A DNA stretch of 64,000 nucleotides. Origin: Castellaniella caeni NBRC 101664 (GTDB taxonomy: Bacteria > Pseudomonadota > Gammaproteobacteria > Burkholderiales > Burkholderiaceae_B). Both the position numbers and the translations under genes were made by a program. The notes below the pieces were generated by a model. It was not told the origin of the DNA, searched no databases, and worked only from the letters and a program-made list of their open reading frames with translations. Where the stretch lies: assembly GCF_001592225.1 (NCBI RefSeq), contig NZ_BCWN01000001.1, positions 1 to 64,000 of the forward strand, written 5' to 3'. Positions 1-9,071 of the stretch are shown one piece after another (positions within the stretch are counted from its first letter, which is position 1; each line of letters opens with the position of its first letter).

Positions 1-51
1 CTTACATTTTCGAACCCCTATTTTTACCAGCCATCCCGAAAGGATCGACTT

Positions 52-279
52 ATGACAGTAGCACGCACCTTCACCGCTCACCCTCCCCACCGCCCAGCAA
101 CACGGGCGCTGCTTTACCGCATCAACGTGGCGGAGGCAAAACTGGGGGTCTCACGCTCCACCATCTATCGACTGGTGCATGACGGCGAGCTGGAGCTGGT
201 CAAGATCGGCAAGCGCTCCAGCGGCATCACCGCCACCAGCCTCCATGCCATGATCGAGCGAAACAAGACGCCGTGCTGA
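52..279 (+). CDS. AlpA/excisionase-like helix-turn-helix protein
   Basis: A 75-residue protein whose second half carries a winged helix-turn-helix of the AlpA/MerR-excisionase type: the segment VAEAKLGVSRSTIYRLVHDG (about residues 26-45) is the usual recognition helix, followed by ELVKIGKRSSGI, which forms the wing. Such proteins bind short DNA sites and act as excision directionality factors or transcription activators for integrated phages and islands. An AAAGGA ribosome site lies about ten bases before the ATG. No integrase is visible in the window, so it is either an orphan or its partner lies to the left. The N-terminal 20 residues are low complexity and the true start could be later. 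Family assignment is good; the exact role is inferred. Confidence 0.75.
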   Translation: MTVARTFTAHPPHRPATRALLYRINVAEAKLGVSRSTIYRLVHDGELELVKIGKRSSGITATSLHAMIERNKTPC

Positions 280-331
280 TACCATAGTCGTATTCACGCA
301 ACACAGAGAAAAACGCCCACCGGGTTCAAAC

Positions 332-351
332 TGGGTAGCCAGGTGGGTAGC
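332..351. repeat. Short direct repeat TGGGTAGC, possible element edge
   Basis: TGGGTAGC occurs at 332-339 and again at 344-351, enclosed partly by the inverted hexamers CCCACC (316-321) and GGTGGG (342-347). It lies between the excisionase-like gene and xthA, where an attachment site or the end of an integrated element would be expected. This is suggestive only; no second copy marking the other end was seen in the window. Confidence 0.25.
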
Positions 352-416
352 TAGAGCAAAAACGCGGCTTGTGCTGATGTGATAACTATCTGATTAACAA
401 AAGTAATACTCATCGC

Positions 417-1202
417 ATGAAACTTGCCACCTGGAACGTCAATTCCCTCAATGTGCGCCTGGGCCACGTCATCGACTGGCTGCAGGCCAACCCGGTCGAT
501 GCCTTGTGCTTGCAGGAACTCAAGCTGCCGGACGAAAAATTTCCGCACCAGGCGCTGGAAGACATTGGTTACCACGCCTGCTGGGCGGGGCAAAAGACGT
601 ACAACGGCGTGGCCATCATCAGCAAGGCCGCCCCGCAGGACGTGCAGCGCAACATTCCCGGCTACGACGATCCGCAGCAACGCATCATCGCCGCCACGCT
701 GGCTGACGCGCAGGGCATGCCGGTGCGCGTCATCAGCGCCTACTGCCCCAACGGGCAGGCGGTGGGCAGCGACAAATACGCCTACAAGCTGCACTGGTTC
801 GAAGCCCTGCAACAGTGGCTGGCGGACGAAATCCAGCGGCACCCCGACCTCGCCATCCTGGGAGACTACAACGTGGCGCCCACGGATGCCGACGTGCACG
901 ACCCCGACGCCTGGGCGGGCAACATCCTGGTGTCGGACGCCGAGCGGCAGGCCTTCCAGGGGCTCATCGACCTGGGCCTGACAGACACGTTCCGCCTGTT
1001 CGACCAGGCCCCCAAGATCTTCAGCTGGTGGGACTACCGGCAGATGTCCTTCCGGCGCAACGTCGGGGTGCGAATCGACCACATTCTGGCGACGCCCGAT
1101 CTGGCCGGGCGCTGTACCGAATGCGTCGTCGATAAAACCCCGCGCGGCTGGGAAAAACCCTCGGATCACGCCCCCGTCGTCGCACGCTTCGAGCTGCCCT
1201 GA
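417..1202 (+). CDS. xthA: Exodeoxyribonuclease III
   Basis: A 261-aa protein of the endonuclease/exonuclease/phosphatase fold. It cuts DNA at abasic sites and degrades 3' ends during base-excision repair. The start [15 protein letters not shown], the metal-binding glutamate in LCLQELKLP, the catalytic GDYNVAP and the C-terminal SDHAPVV are all present in the usual order, and the length is standard. It stands as a single gene: the next gene begins 60 bp downstream after its own promoter-like TATAAT. The ATG at 417 gives the canonical N-terminus. Confidence 0.95.
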   Translation: MKLATWNVNSLNVRLGHVIDWLQANPVDALCLQELKLPDEKFPHQALEDIGYHACWAGQKTYNGVAIISKAAPQDVQRNIPGYDDPQQRIIAATLADAQGMPVRVISAYCPNGQAVGSDKYAYKLHWFEALQQWLADEIQRHPDLAILGDYNVAPTDADVHDPDAWAGNILVSDAERQAFQGLIDLGLTDTFRLFDQAPKIFSWWDYRQMSFRRNVGVRIDHILATPDLAGRCTECVVDKTPRGWEKPSDHAPVVARFELP

Positions 1203-1227
1203 CAGGCAGCGCCCGCGGGGGGCTGTT

Positions 1228-1233
1228 TATAAT
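1228..1233 (+). promoter_or_regulatory. Probable -10 box for the 1263-4767 operon
   Basis: A perfect TATAAT lies 30 bp before the ATG at 1263, just after a G-run that ends xthA. No clear -35 hexamer is visible. It would start transcription of the unknown gene, gmk, rpoZ and spoT as one unit. Confidence 0.45.
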
Positions 1234-1262
1234 AGAGGCACCCCGTTCATACACATATTCGC

Positions 1263-1616
1263 ATGCCGCTTGCCAGCACCCTCATTGCCCGTCTGGATCA
1301 GGGCCTGATTCTGGACATCACCCTCGAAAACCTGCCCTTCCGCGTCTACGTCGCGCAGCGCGAAGCCGATGTCGAGCAGGTTTCCAACCTCGTGCCCGCC
1401 GAACAGTTCGCCGCCGACGGCGACGTTCACGTAGCAGCCATCCACGAAGGCGACGATGCCTCCGAGCAAATCCAGGACGTGCTCTTCAACCTCAACCCGG
1501 GCGATGCCATTGTGTTTCTGTGCACCGGGCCGCAAGCCTATGCCGACGCGCTGGCCGAGCTGGGCCAAGCCGACGAGGCAGCCGCTGCCTCGGGCCAAAA
1601 GGGCACCCTGCAATGA
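1263..1616 (+). CDS. Conserved hypothetical protein upstream of gmk
   Basis: A 117-aa acidic protein that I do not recognise. It has no signal peptide or membrane segment, and the last 20 residues are alanine-rich and low complexity ([14 protein letters not shown]). Codon use matches the neighbouring core genes, so it is likely real. Its stop overlaps the gmk start by four bases (ATGA, 1613-1616), which implies translational coupling to guanylate kinase. No function is assigned. Confidence 0.7.
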   Translation: MPLASTLIARLDQGLILDITLENLPFRVYVAQREADVEQVSNLVPAEQFAADGDVHVAAIHEGDDASEQIQDVLFNLNPGDAIVFLCTGPQAYADALAELGQADEAAAASGQKGTLQ

Positions 1617-2272
1617 GCGCAGACAAGAATACGCCACACATCGGCAACATCTTCATGGTGGTGGCCCCCAGCGGGGCCGGAAAATCCAGCCTGGTCAATG
1701 CCTTGCTGGCCGCCGATCCCAGCCTCGCGCTGTCGATCTCCTGCACCACCCGCGCACCCCGTCCGGGCGAACGCGACCAGGAAAACTACCGCTTCGTCTC
1801 GGTCGATACCTTCCAGGCGCTGCGCGACCGCGGCGACATGCTCGAATGGGCCGAAGTGCATGGCAACCTGTATGGCACTCCACGCGATCGCGTGGCCCAG
1901 GCCATCGCCAATGACACCGACATCATCCTGGAAATCGACTGGCAGGGTGCGCGCCAGGTGCGCCAGCACTACCCGCAAGCCATCGGCATCTTCATTCTGC
2001 CGCCCTCCATCGAGGCGCTGGAAACCCGCCTCAACAAGCGTGGCCAGGACGCGCCCCAGGTCATCGCCCGGCGCCTGCTGGCCGCGGGCGGAGAAATGGC
2101 GCATGCCTCAGATTGCGAATATGTTATTATTAATCAAGAATTTAGCGTCGCATTACACGAAATGCAGCAAGTCATTGCCGCCGCTCGTCTGCGCTACGCG
2201 GCACAGTCCGTGCGGCACGCCGACCTGTTCATGCAGCTAGGCATCCGCAAACCACTCAGCAACGCAAGTTGA
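1613..2272 (+). CDS. gmk: Guanylate kinase
   Basis: A 219-aa enzyme that phosphorylates GMP to GDP with ATP. The P-loop APSGAGKSS sits near residue 20, followed by the GMP-binding signature STTRxPRPGE in the form [20 protein letters not shown]. Later come [13 protein letters not shown] and the LID residues RLNKRGQD. The start is the ATG at 1613, overlapping the previous stop. A longer reading with 31 extra residues is open upstream but would run inside the preceding gene. Its place before rpoZ and spoT is the usual proteobacterial nucleotide/stringent-response cluster. Confidence 0.95.
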   Translation: MSADKNTPHIGNIFMVVAPSGAGKSSLVNALLAADPSLALSISCTTRAPRPGERDQENYRFVSVDTFQALRDRGDMLEWAEVHGNLYGTPRDRVAQAIANDTDIILEIDWQGARQVRQHYPQAIGIFILPPSIEALETRLNKRGQDAPQVIARRLLAAGGEMAHASDCEYVIINQEFSVALHEMQQVIAAARLRYAAQSVRHADLFMQLGIRKPLSNAS

Positions 2273-2283
2273 TCAGGAATCCC

Positions 2284-2487
2284 ATGGCCCGTATTACCGT
2301 TGAAGACTGCCTCGAGCAGGTGCCCAACCGCTTTGACCTCACCCTGGTAGCCACCTACCGCGCCCGCGAACTCGCCCAGGGGCACGAAGCGCACATCGAA
2401 AGCCACAACAAACCCACGGTGACGGCGCTGCGCGAAATCGCCAAAGGCCAGGTCGGCACCGAGATGCTGCGCAAGGTTCCCACCTGA
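2284..2487 (+). CDS. rpoZ: RNA polymerase omega subunit
   Basis: A 67-aa omega subunit that helps assemble the beta' subunit and contributes to a ppGpp binding site on RNA polymerase. [19 protein letters not shown] is the canonical start, followed by [12 protein letters not shown] and the conserved [12 protein letters not shown]. An ATG five codons upstream (2269) is open, but the conserved N-terminus and spacing favour 2284. It lies between gmk and spoT, with 15 bp to the latter. Confidence 0.95.
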   Translation: MARITVEDCLEQVPNRFDLTLVATYRARELAQGHEAHIESHNKPTVTALREIAKGQVGTEMLRKVPT

Positions 2488-2502
2488 TCGTCCGGGGGCG
2501 CC

Positions 2503-4767
2503 ATGGCATTTTCCGGCTTTCGCGGTGCATCATCCGGGCTACTCGCCGTCCTGCGCAAGGGCCCCCGCCTACGTCGGCGCAAGCCGCACAACGCCCCCGC
2601 CTCCGTACCCGCCGCAGCCCCCAGCCCGATTGCATCGCTGGCCGGGCTGCAGCAGATCATTTCCGGCTATCTGTCGCCGCGCGACATCGAACGCGTGCGC
2701 GAAGCCTACCGCTTCGCCGACAACGCCCACCTGGGCCAATTCCGCGAAAGCGGTGAACCCTATATTTCCCACCCCATCGCCGTCACCGAAATCTGCGCCG
2801 GCTGGAAACTCGACGCCGATTCGCTCATGGCGGCCCTGCTGCACGACGTCATCGAAGACCAGGGGGTGGCCAAGCAAGAGCTGGCCGAAAAGTTCGGCAC
2901 CGAAGTCGCCGACATCGTCGATGGCCTCACCAAGCTGGAACGGCTCGAATACGCCACCAAGGCTGAACAGCAGGCCGAATCGTTTCGCAAGATGCTGCTG
3001 GCCATGGCGCGTGACGTACGCGTCATCCTCATCAAGCTGGCCGACCGCCTGCACAATATGCGTACGCTGGGGGCAGTCAGCCCCGAGAAACGCCGCCGAG
3101 TGGCGCGCGAAACGCTCGACATCTACACCCCGATCGCCCATCGGCTGGGGCTCAACGCGCTGTTCCGCGAGCTGCAAGACCGCTGTTTCAAGGCCATGTA
3201 CCCCAACCGCTACGCGGTGCTGCACAAGGCCATGATGGCGGCGCGCGGCAACCGGCGCGAAGTCATCTCAAAAATTGCCGAGGCCGTGCGCACAGCCCTG
3301 CCGGCCGCCGGCCTGGACGCCGAAGTCAACGGACGCGAAAAATCGCTCTACGGCATCTACAAGAAAATGGTCGAGCAAAAGAAGTCGTTCTCCGACGTGC
3401 TCGACATCTACGGCTTTCGGGTCGTGGTGCATACGCTGCCCGAGTGCTACCTGGCGCTGGGCACCCTGCACCAGCTGTACCGCCCGGTGCCGGGCAAGTT
3501 CAAAGACTACATTGCCATTCCCAAGATCAATGGCTACCAGTCGCTGCACACCACGCTCATCGGGCCCTACGGCACGCCGGTCGAATTCCAGTTCCGCACG
3601 CGCGACATGGATCACGTCGCCGAAGAGGGGGTGGCTTCGCACTGGCTCTACAAAGAGCAGGGCACCTCGCTCAACGACCTGCAAAAGCGCACGCACCAGT
3701 GGCTGCAGTCTTTGCTCGACATTCAAAGCCAGACGGGTGATTCGGGCGAATTCCTCGAACACGTCAAGGTAGATCTCTTCCCCGACGCGGTCTACGTGTT
3801 CACCCCGCAAGGCAAGATTCTGTCGCTGCCGCGCGGCGCCACACCGGTCGATTTTGCCTACGCCATCCACACCGACGTCGGCAACCACGCGGTTGCCTGC
3901 AAGATCAACGGCGATTTTTCGCCGCTGCGCACCGAACTGCACAGCGGCGACGCCGTCGAGGTCATGACGTCCACCGCCGCGCGGCCCAGTGCCCAGTGGC
4001 TCAATTACGTACGCACCGGACGCGCGCGCTCCGAGATCCGCCACTATCTGCGTACCGAACGCTACGAAGAATCCGTCGCCTTTGGTCGGCGCCTGCTCAA
4101 CCAGGCCTTCGACCAACTGGAAATCCCCTACCCCAAGGACGACGACACGCAGTGGGATCGCCTGGCGAAAGGGTCGGGTGGGGCCTCGCGCACCGAAATC
4201 CTGGCCGACATCGGCCTGGGCAAGCGCCTGGCTGCCGTGGTGGCCCGCCGCTTCGCCCCCGAAAACGCCATGCTCGAAACCACGGCCATGGCGGTGGACG
4301 AATTCAACTCGGTCACCAGCGCGCCCATCGTCATTCACGGCAACGAAGGCCAGGCAGTGCAGCTGGCGCAGTGCTGCGGCCCCCTGCCGGGCGACGCCAT
4401 CATCGGCGGCATCCGCCTGGGCCACGGCCTGGTGGTGCACATGGCCGACTGCCCGGTGGCCCTGCGTCAGCAGGCCAAAGAACCCGAACGCTGGATTCCC
4501 GTGGTCTGGGACACCACCACGGCGCGCCACTTGACGACACGGCTGGAAATCACGGTGCTCAACGAGCGCGGCGTCCTGGGCCGCCTGGCCGCCGAAGTCA
4601 CCGAGGCCGACTCCAATATCGTCCAGCTCACCATGCCCGACGAAGCCGCCTCCACGGCGCTCCTGCACCTCACCGTCCAGGTCGACAGCCGCAAGCACCT
4701 GGCGCAGGTCATCCGCGCCATCCGCCACGTCCCCCAAGTCCAAAAAATAGTCAGAGCGAAGGGATGA
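2503..4767 (+). CDS. spoT: Bifunctional (p)ppGpp synthetase/hydrolase
   Basis: A 754-aa RelA/SpoT homologue that makes and breaks the alarmone (p)ppGpp. In order: an HD hydrolase domain with intact SHPIAVTEI and LLHDVIEDQG (about residues 85-125); a synthetase domain with GREKSLYGIYKKM, DIYGFRVVV and GYQSLHTTLIGP (about 275-350); a TGS domain (VYVFTPQGKILSLPRGATPVDFAYAIHTDVG); a helical/zinc-finger region containing QCCGPLPGD; and a C-terminal ACT domain. The intact HD motif supports hydrolase activity, hence SpoT/Rel rather than RelA. The first 45 residues are basic and proline-rich. A strong terminator follows within 11 bp. Confidence 0.95.
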   Translation: MAFSGFRGASSGLLAVLRKGPRLRRRKPHNAPASVPAAAPSPIASLAGLQQIISGYLSPRDIERVREAYRFADNAHLGQFRESGEPYISHPIAVTEICAGWKLDADSLMAALLHDVIEDQGVAKQELAEKFGTEVADIVDGLTKLERLEYATKAEQQAESFRKMLLAMARDVRVILIKLADRLHNMRTLGAVSPEKRRRVARETLDIYTPIAHRLGLNALFRELQDRCFKAMYPNRYAVLHKAMMAARGNRREVISKIAEAVRTALPAAGLDAEVNGREKSLYGIYKKMVEQKKSFSDVLDIYGFRVVVHTLPECYLALGTLHQLYRPVPGKFKDYIAIPKINGYQSLHTTLIGPYGTPVEFQFRTRDMDHVAEEGVASHWLYKEQGTSLNDLQKRTHQWLQSLLDIQSQTGDSGEFLEHVKVDLFPDAVYVFTPQGKILSLPRGATPVDFAYAIHTDVGNHAVACKINGDFSPLRTELHSGDAVEVMTSTAARPSAQWLNYVRTGRARSEIRHYLRTERYEESVAFGRRLLNQAFDQLEIPYPKDDDTQWDRLAKGSGGASRTEILADIGLGKRLAAVVARRFAPENAMLETTAMAVDEFNSVTSAPIVIHGNEGQAVQLAQCCGPLPGDAIIGGIRLGHGLVVHMADCPVALRQQAKEPERWIPVVWDTTTARHLTTRLEITVLNERGVLGRLAAEVTEADSNIVQLTMPDEAASTALLHLTVQVDSRKHLAQVIRAIRHVPQVQKIVRAKG

Positions 4768-4777
4768 GACAGGACAC

Positions 4778-4801
4778 AAAAGGGGCCCTGCGGCCCCTTT
4801 T
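4778..4801 (+). terminator. Intrinsic terminator after spoT
   Basis: A perfect 10-bp stem, AAAAGGGGCC and GGCCCCTTTT, with a four-base loop, begins 11 bp after the spoT stop. The A-run on one side and T-run on the other would let it work in both directions; ppiD converges from the right. Confidence 0.8.
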
Positions 4802-4976
4802 GTGCCTGTCGAATCCGAGCGGCCTGCAGGCCGCGAGGTGGGGGGATGCCACGCCCAAGAAGAGCCCTGCGAGAGCCCTGCGGCCCCTTTTGTGCCTGTC
4901 GAATCCGAGCGGCTTGCAAGCCGCGAGGTGGAGGGATGCCACGCCCCAAGAAGAGCCCTGCGAGAGCCCTGCGGCC
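4785..4976. repeat. Tandem 90-bp intergenic repeat with conserved palindrome
   Basis: Two copies of a roughly 90-bp unit (starting 4785 and 4875) and the first bases of a third (4966) fill the gap between spoT and ppiD. Each full copy holds a 16-bp palindrome: GCGGCCTGCAGGCCGC at 4819-4834 and GCGGCTTGCAAGCCGC at 4909-4924. The two substitutions are compensatory, so pairing is kept. No protein is supported here. The rest of the gap to 5114 shows no gene. Confidence 0.85.
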
Positions 4977-5114
4977 TCCCCGATCAAGACGCTTCCCCCA
5001 AAAAAACAGGCACGAAACAGATCTTTTCAGACTGCTCCGTGCCTATCTCTCCCACGCGATGGCCCGTAAGTCATCGATCAGGGAAAGCCCAGCCCCATCC
5101 AAGAGGCCGCCCCA

Positions 5115-7067
5115 TCAGCTCCCGCTGTCTCCGTGTTCGATCAGCTTGCGGCCTTCGGCCGTTATCTTGACCCCCAGCGTGCGGCGCAGGTCGGTGAGCA
5201 CCGCCTGTTCTTCGACCCCGCCCAGCATCTGGGCCAGTTGCGAGCTCAGGCCACCAAGAGCGGATTTGTCCATGCTGCCCGCCTTGACCTCGTCCACCTG
5301 GACGATGGCATAGGCCTTGGGCAGCGAGACGCCGCCAAAAGCCGGCAGTGCCTGGTGCGGCACGGCAAATGCCGCATCGAGCACCGCTTTGCTCAGGCCC
5401 GCGGGATCAAGGCGGCTGATCGTCACGGGGGCCTCGAAGCCGTCGGTGGACGCTTTCTTCCGCAGGTCGGCCAGCGCCTGTTCGCCCGCGGCGACGGCGG
5501 CGGCCTGGGCGCGCTCATTTTCGAGCTGAGTATGGATGTGCGTCTGTACCTTGTCGAGCGCGGGCACCTGCGCCGGGGTGACCGTATCGACACGCACCAC
5601 GACCATCGTGTCGGGCGAGATTTCGATCACACCGGAGTTCTGCTTATCGGTCAGCACCTGGCTGCTGAACAGAGCCTGACGCACCCGGACATCACCCAGA
5701 ATGGCGGAATCCTTCGAGGCCGACGCCGCCTTGTCGCCGACTTCGTCGGCCGCCAGCAGACGGTCACGGGCAATGCCGCTGGCCTGGCGCAGCTGCAGGC
5801 CCAGTTCTTTGGCGGCGGGTTCCAGGCTGTTGGCGTTGTCGTAGACCAGACTGGTGAGTTTGGTGGCCATGTCGGCGAAGCGATCCGCGGCCAGCTGGCG
5901 GCGCACCTCGGACTCGACCTTGCTGCGCGCCTGTTCGAAGGTTTCACCCTTTTCGGGCTCGACTTCGTTGGCCATGAAGACGTGGTAGCCATCCGGGCCT
6001 TTGATCGGCTCGGACACCTGCCCCTGCTTCAGGGCGAAGACCGCCTGTTCCATGTCGAGCGGCAAGGTGCCGCGCTGAATCCAGCCCAGCTTGCCGCCAT
6101 CGCGTGCCGTGCCCGCGTCCTGGGATTCTTTGCGTGCCAGCTCGGCGAACTGGGCAGGGGCGGCCTGGGCGCGCTGCGCGATGCCCTGTGCGCTGGCCAG
6201 AGCCGCCTTGGCGGTGGCCTCGGACGCGCCTTCGGGCAGCTGCACCAGAATGTGGCTGACGTTGACCCGGGCGGGCACGACGTAGCGCGACTTGTTCTGC
6301 TCGTAATAGTCTTTCAGCTGCGCCTCGCCGATGGAGGGCACGCTGGCCACCGCCGCGGCTTCGTCCAGCACCAGGTAATCCGCCGAGACCTGCTCGGGCA
6401 GGCGCAGGGCATCTTGATGGGCGTCGTACCAGGCCTTGACGTCTTCAGGCGTGATGACGACAGTCTTGCGGTAGTCGTCCGCCGGGAAGACCCGCAGGCG
6501 AATGACGCGTTCTTCGGTGAGCGCCCGCTTGAGGCCGTCGAGCACGGGCTGCGGCACCGCCGCCGTATCGCGCACCGGCCCCAGCACCGTGTTCAGGGCC
6601 AGTTCGGCGCGCTGCTGGGCTTCAAAGTCGCGCGGCGTCATCCCCACCGAAGCCAGCACCTCGTGGTAGCGATCTGCGGAAAACTGTCCGTCCACCTGCA
6701 GTTGCGGCATGGCGGCAATGGTGTGGCGCAACGTGCTGTCGGACACGCTGAAGTGGTTTTGCGTGGCGACGGCGATCTGCACCTTGCGATCGATGAGCTG
6801 GTCGAGCAGTGCCTGACGCGCCTGGGGGTTGTCCAGCAAGGCCGGGTCGAAGCGCCCCTGGCTGCTTTCCTGCATCTGCTGCAGCTGGTTGCGCTGGGCC
6901 TCGGTGAATTCGGTCTTGCTCACCGACGCCTTGCCGACCTCGGCCACGGTGGGATCGGCCGTGGCGACCGAATAGCCGCTGATGCCAAGAAACACGAAGG
7001 ACGGCACCACCAGGATCAGAAGGATCAGCTGCATCAGGCGCTGGTGCGTGCGAATGAAATCGAACAT
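5115..7067 (-). CDS. ppiD: Periplasmic chaperone / peptidyl-prolyl isomerase PpiD
   Basis: A 650-aa inner-membrane-anchored SurA/PpiD-type folding factor. The start MFDFIRTHQRLMQ is followed by a single membrane helix (LILLILVVPSFVFLGISGY, residues 14-33), then a long N-terminal chaperone region, one parvulin domain around residues 265-365 (VSHILVQLPEG ... GGKLGWIQRGTLPLDMEQAVFALKQGQVSEPIKGPDGYHVF) and a C-terminal region. Length and layout match PpiD, which assists proteins leaving the Sec translocon. An ATG 18 codons upstream (7121) is open, but the conserved MFDxIR start favours 7067. It converges on spoT. Confidence 0.93.
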   Translation of the reverse strand: MFDFIRTHQRLMQLILLILVVPSFVFLGISGYSVATADPTVAEVGKASVSKTEFTEAQRNQLQQMQESSQGRFDPALLDNPQARQALLDQLIDRKVQIAVATQNHFSVSDSTLRHTIAAMPQLQVDGQFSADRYHEVLASVGMTPRDFEAQQRAELALNTVLGPVRDTAAVPQPVLDGLKRALTEERVIRLRVFPADDYRKTVVITPEDVKAWYDAHQDALRLPEQVSADYLVLDEAAAVASVPSIGEAQLKDYYEQNKSRYVVPARVNVSHILVQLPEGASEATAKAALASAQGIAQRAQAAPAQFAELARKESQDAGTARDGGKLGWIQRGTLPLDMEQAVFALKQGQVSEPIKGPDGYHVFMANEVEPEKGETFEQARSKVESEVRRQLAADRFADMATKLTSLVYDNANSLEPAAKELGLQLRQASGIARDRLLAADEVGDKAASASKDSAILGDVRVRQALFSSQVLTDKQNSGVIEISPDTMVVVRVDTVTPAQVPALDKVQTHIHTQLENERAQAAAVAAGEQALADLRKKASTDGFEAPVTISRLDPAGLSKAVLDAAFAVPHQALPAFGGVSLPKAYAIVQVDEVKAGSMDKSALGGLSSQLAQMLGGVEEQAVLTDLRRTLGVKITAEGRKLIEHGDSGS

Positions 7068-7315
7068 GGGCGAAGGTCCTGCTGAAGATGGCTGGCCCGC
7101 TGGCGCAGCCACCCGAAACAAAAAAGGCGAACACCGTCGCCCAAGCTGGCTGATCGAACGGACAGCCGGAAAATGCTCCGAAGTTTAACACTGTGAGCCC
7201 CAGCCCGCGAGGCGCGCCCCGGGATCGCCACCCGGCGCGCGGCGCATCCGGGCGCATCCTGGATGCCAGCGGCTAAAATGAGGGCCTCTCATTTTGATCC
7301 GATACCGAGCCCATC

Positions 7316-8083
7316 ATGCCCACCTCTTGCGCCGCCTGGCCGTGGCCCGCCTTCATCGCCCACCGGGGGGGCGGTCACCTGGCCCCGGAAAACACGCTGG
7401 CGGCCATGCGCACCGGTGCGGCGCACGGTTTCCACATGGTCGAGTACGACGTAAAGCTCAGCCAGGACGGCGTGCCGTTCCTGTTGCACGACGACACTAT
7501 CCAGCGCACGTCCGACGGTGCGGGCCAGGCCGCGGAACTCAGCTGGAAAGCCCTCAGTCAGTTCGATTTCGGCGGTTGGCACGGATCCGCATTCGCTGGC
7601 GAGGCGGCGCCCAGCCTGTTTGCCGTTGCCCGCTGCACCCAGGCCCTGGGCGTACACAGCAACATCGAGATCAAGCCATCCACTGGCCACGAAACGGCCA
7701 CCGGCCTGGCCGTCGCCCAGGCCGCGGCGCGGCTCTGGCAAGGTGCCGCACTGCCGCCGCTGCTGTCCTCGTTTTCCGAGGCCGCGCTCGACGCCGCCCG
7801 CGACGCCGCCCCCGACCTGCCCCGGGCACTGCTCATCGAAGGCCCGGTGCCCGCCGACTGGCGCGCCCGCCAGGCAGGCCTGGGCTGCATCGGCATCAAC
7901 ATCGATGTCCAATACGCCGACCTGGCGCTGGTGCGCGACGTCCTGGCGCGAGGCGCCACACTGGCCGTCTGGACGGTCAACGAGCCCGCACGCGCGCACG
8001 AACTGCTGCGGTGGGGATGCCACGCCGTCTTCACGGACGCGCTGCGCGAAGTCCATGCCGTCACGGCATCCACCCAGCCATAA
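7316..8083 (+). CDS. ugpQ: Glycerophosphodiester phosphodiesterase
   Basis: A 255-aa cytosolic GDPD-family enzyme that hydrolyses glycerophosphodiesters to glycerol-3-phosphate and an alcohol. Catalytic features are IAHRGGGHLAPENTLAAM near residue 15, VEYDVKLSQDGVPFLLHDD near residue 45, and NIEIKPS near 115. There is no signal peptide, consistent with UgpQ rather than periplasmic GlpQ. The 248 bp between ppiD and this gene hold the two divergent promoters and nothing else I can identify. Confidence 0.93.
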   Translation: MPTSCAAWPWPAFIAHRGGGHLAPENTLAAMRTGAAHGFHMVEYDVKLSQDGVPFLLHDDTIQRTSDGAGQAAELSWKALSQFDFGGWHGSAFAGEAAPSLFAVARCTQALGVHSNIEIKPSTGHETATGLAVAQAAARLWQGAALPPLLSSFSEAALDAARDAAPDLPRALLIEGPVPADWRARQAGLGCIGINIDVQYADLALVRDVLARGATLAVWTVNEPARAHELLRWGCHAVFTDALREVHAVTASTQP

Positions 8084-8102
8084 AAGACAAGAGGTTCAGG
8101 CT

Positions 8103-9071
8103 TTGTTCAGCTACCGCCACGCCTTTCACGCAGGCAACCATGCCGACGTGCTCAAGCACGCCATCCTGGTACAGATTCTCGATTACTTCAACCGCAAGGA
8201 CACGCCCTACTGGGTGATCGACACCCATGCGGGCGCGGGCATGTACGCGCTCGACGGCGACTGGGCCGGCCAGAGCGGCGAAGTCACCCAGGGGCTGGAT
8301 CGCCTGCTGGGCGCGCCCCAGCCGCCCGAACTTATCGCCCGCTATCTGCGCGCCGTACAGGACTTCAACCCCGACGGAGTGGCCAACCGCTATCCCGGCT
8401 CGCCGTGTCTGGCCTTGCACGCCCTGCGCCCGCAAGACCGCCTGCGCCTGTTCGAGCTGCACCCCACCGAAGGCCAGGTGCTGGAAGACACGCTCAGGCA
8501 CGAGGTGCACGCCTCGCGCCGCCAGGTGGCCGTGGCCTACGAAGATGGTTTCGAGGGGCTCAAGCGCCTGCTGCCGCCACCGCCGCGGCGCGGGCTGATC
8601 CTCATCGACCCCTCGTATGAAAACAAACAGGACTACCGCCACGTGCTGCAGGCGGTGCGTGAGGGGCTCGAACGGTTCGCGCAAGGCTGCTTCGTCGTCT
8701 GGTATCCGCTGGTGCAGCGCGTGCAGGCGCACGAGATGGTGCGCGCCCTCGAACGTCTGCCGGTGCAATGGCTCGACGCCGCCCTGACGGTGCGCAAGCC
8801 CACCGAGGACGGCCTGGGCATGCACGGCAGCGGCATGTTCGTCATCAACCCGCCCTACACGCTGGAAGCCGAACTGCAAGCGGCCCTGCCCTGGCTGAAA
8901 AAGACGCTGGCGCAAGACGCGCACGCCCATTTCAGTCTCAAAAACAGCGCCGCCCCGCAGGGCACGGCAGCCAGCGACGCGCCCGCCAGGGCGCCGCGCA
9001 CGGCGGGCCGCCCGGCGTCAGGCGCGCGCGGCGCCCTGGCGGCTCAGAAGCGCTCGCCCTCGCGCAAATAG
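8103..9071 (+). CDS. rlmJ: 23S rRNA (adenine2030-N6)-methyltransferase
   Basis: A 322-aa RlmJ-family methyltransferase that modifies A2030 of 23S rRNA. The family start [18 protein letters not shown] is immediately preceded by TTG at 8103 and there is no ATG nearby, so a TTG start is the best reading. The SAM and catalytic regions appear as [13 protein letters not shown] and [13 protein letters not shown]. The body is the usual length of about 280 residues and is followed by a low-complexity tail rich in Ala, Pro and Arg (about 45 residues). That tail overlaps the 3' end of the convergent pseudouridine synthase gene by 28 bp. Confidence 0.9.
   Translation: MFSYRHAFHAGNHADVLKHAILVQILDYFNRKDTPYWVIDTHAGAGMYALDGDWAGQSGEVTQGLDRLLGAPQPPELIARYLRAVQDFNPDGVANRYPGSPCLALHALRPQDRLRLFELHPTEGQVLEDTLRHEVHASRRQVAVAYEDGFEGLKRLLPPPPRRGLILIDPSYENKQDYRHVLQAVREGLERFAQGCFVVWYPLVQRVQAHEMVRALERLPVQWLDAALTVRKPTEDGLGMHGSGMFVINPPYTLEAELQAALPWLKKTLAQDAHAHFSLKNSAAPQGTAASDAPARAPRTAGRPASGARGALAAQKRSPSRK

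Noticed and set aside
351-1169. Long open frame opposite xthA
   Set aside because: It is the reverse shadow of a strongly supported gene in GC-rich DNA; its translation is Val/Gly/Arg-biased and matches no family. Similar shadows opposite spoT, ppiD, argH, rlmD, ybiT and the NCS1 permease were discarded for the same reason.
4785-4976. CRISPR-like repetition after spoT
   Set aside because: Only two complete copies of 90 bp directly joined, without unique spacers and without cas genes.
5133-7085. 650-codon frame antisense to ppiD
   Set aside because: It mirrors ppiD codons throughout, has low-complexity composition and no ribosome site; ppiD on the other strand has clear domains.
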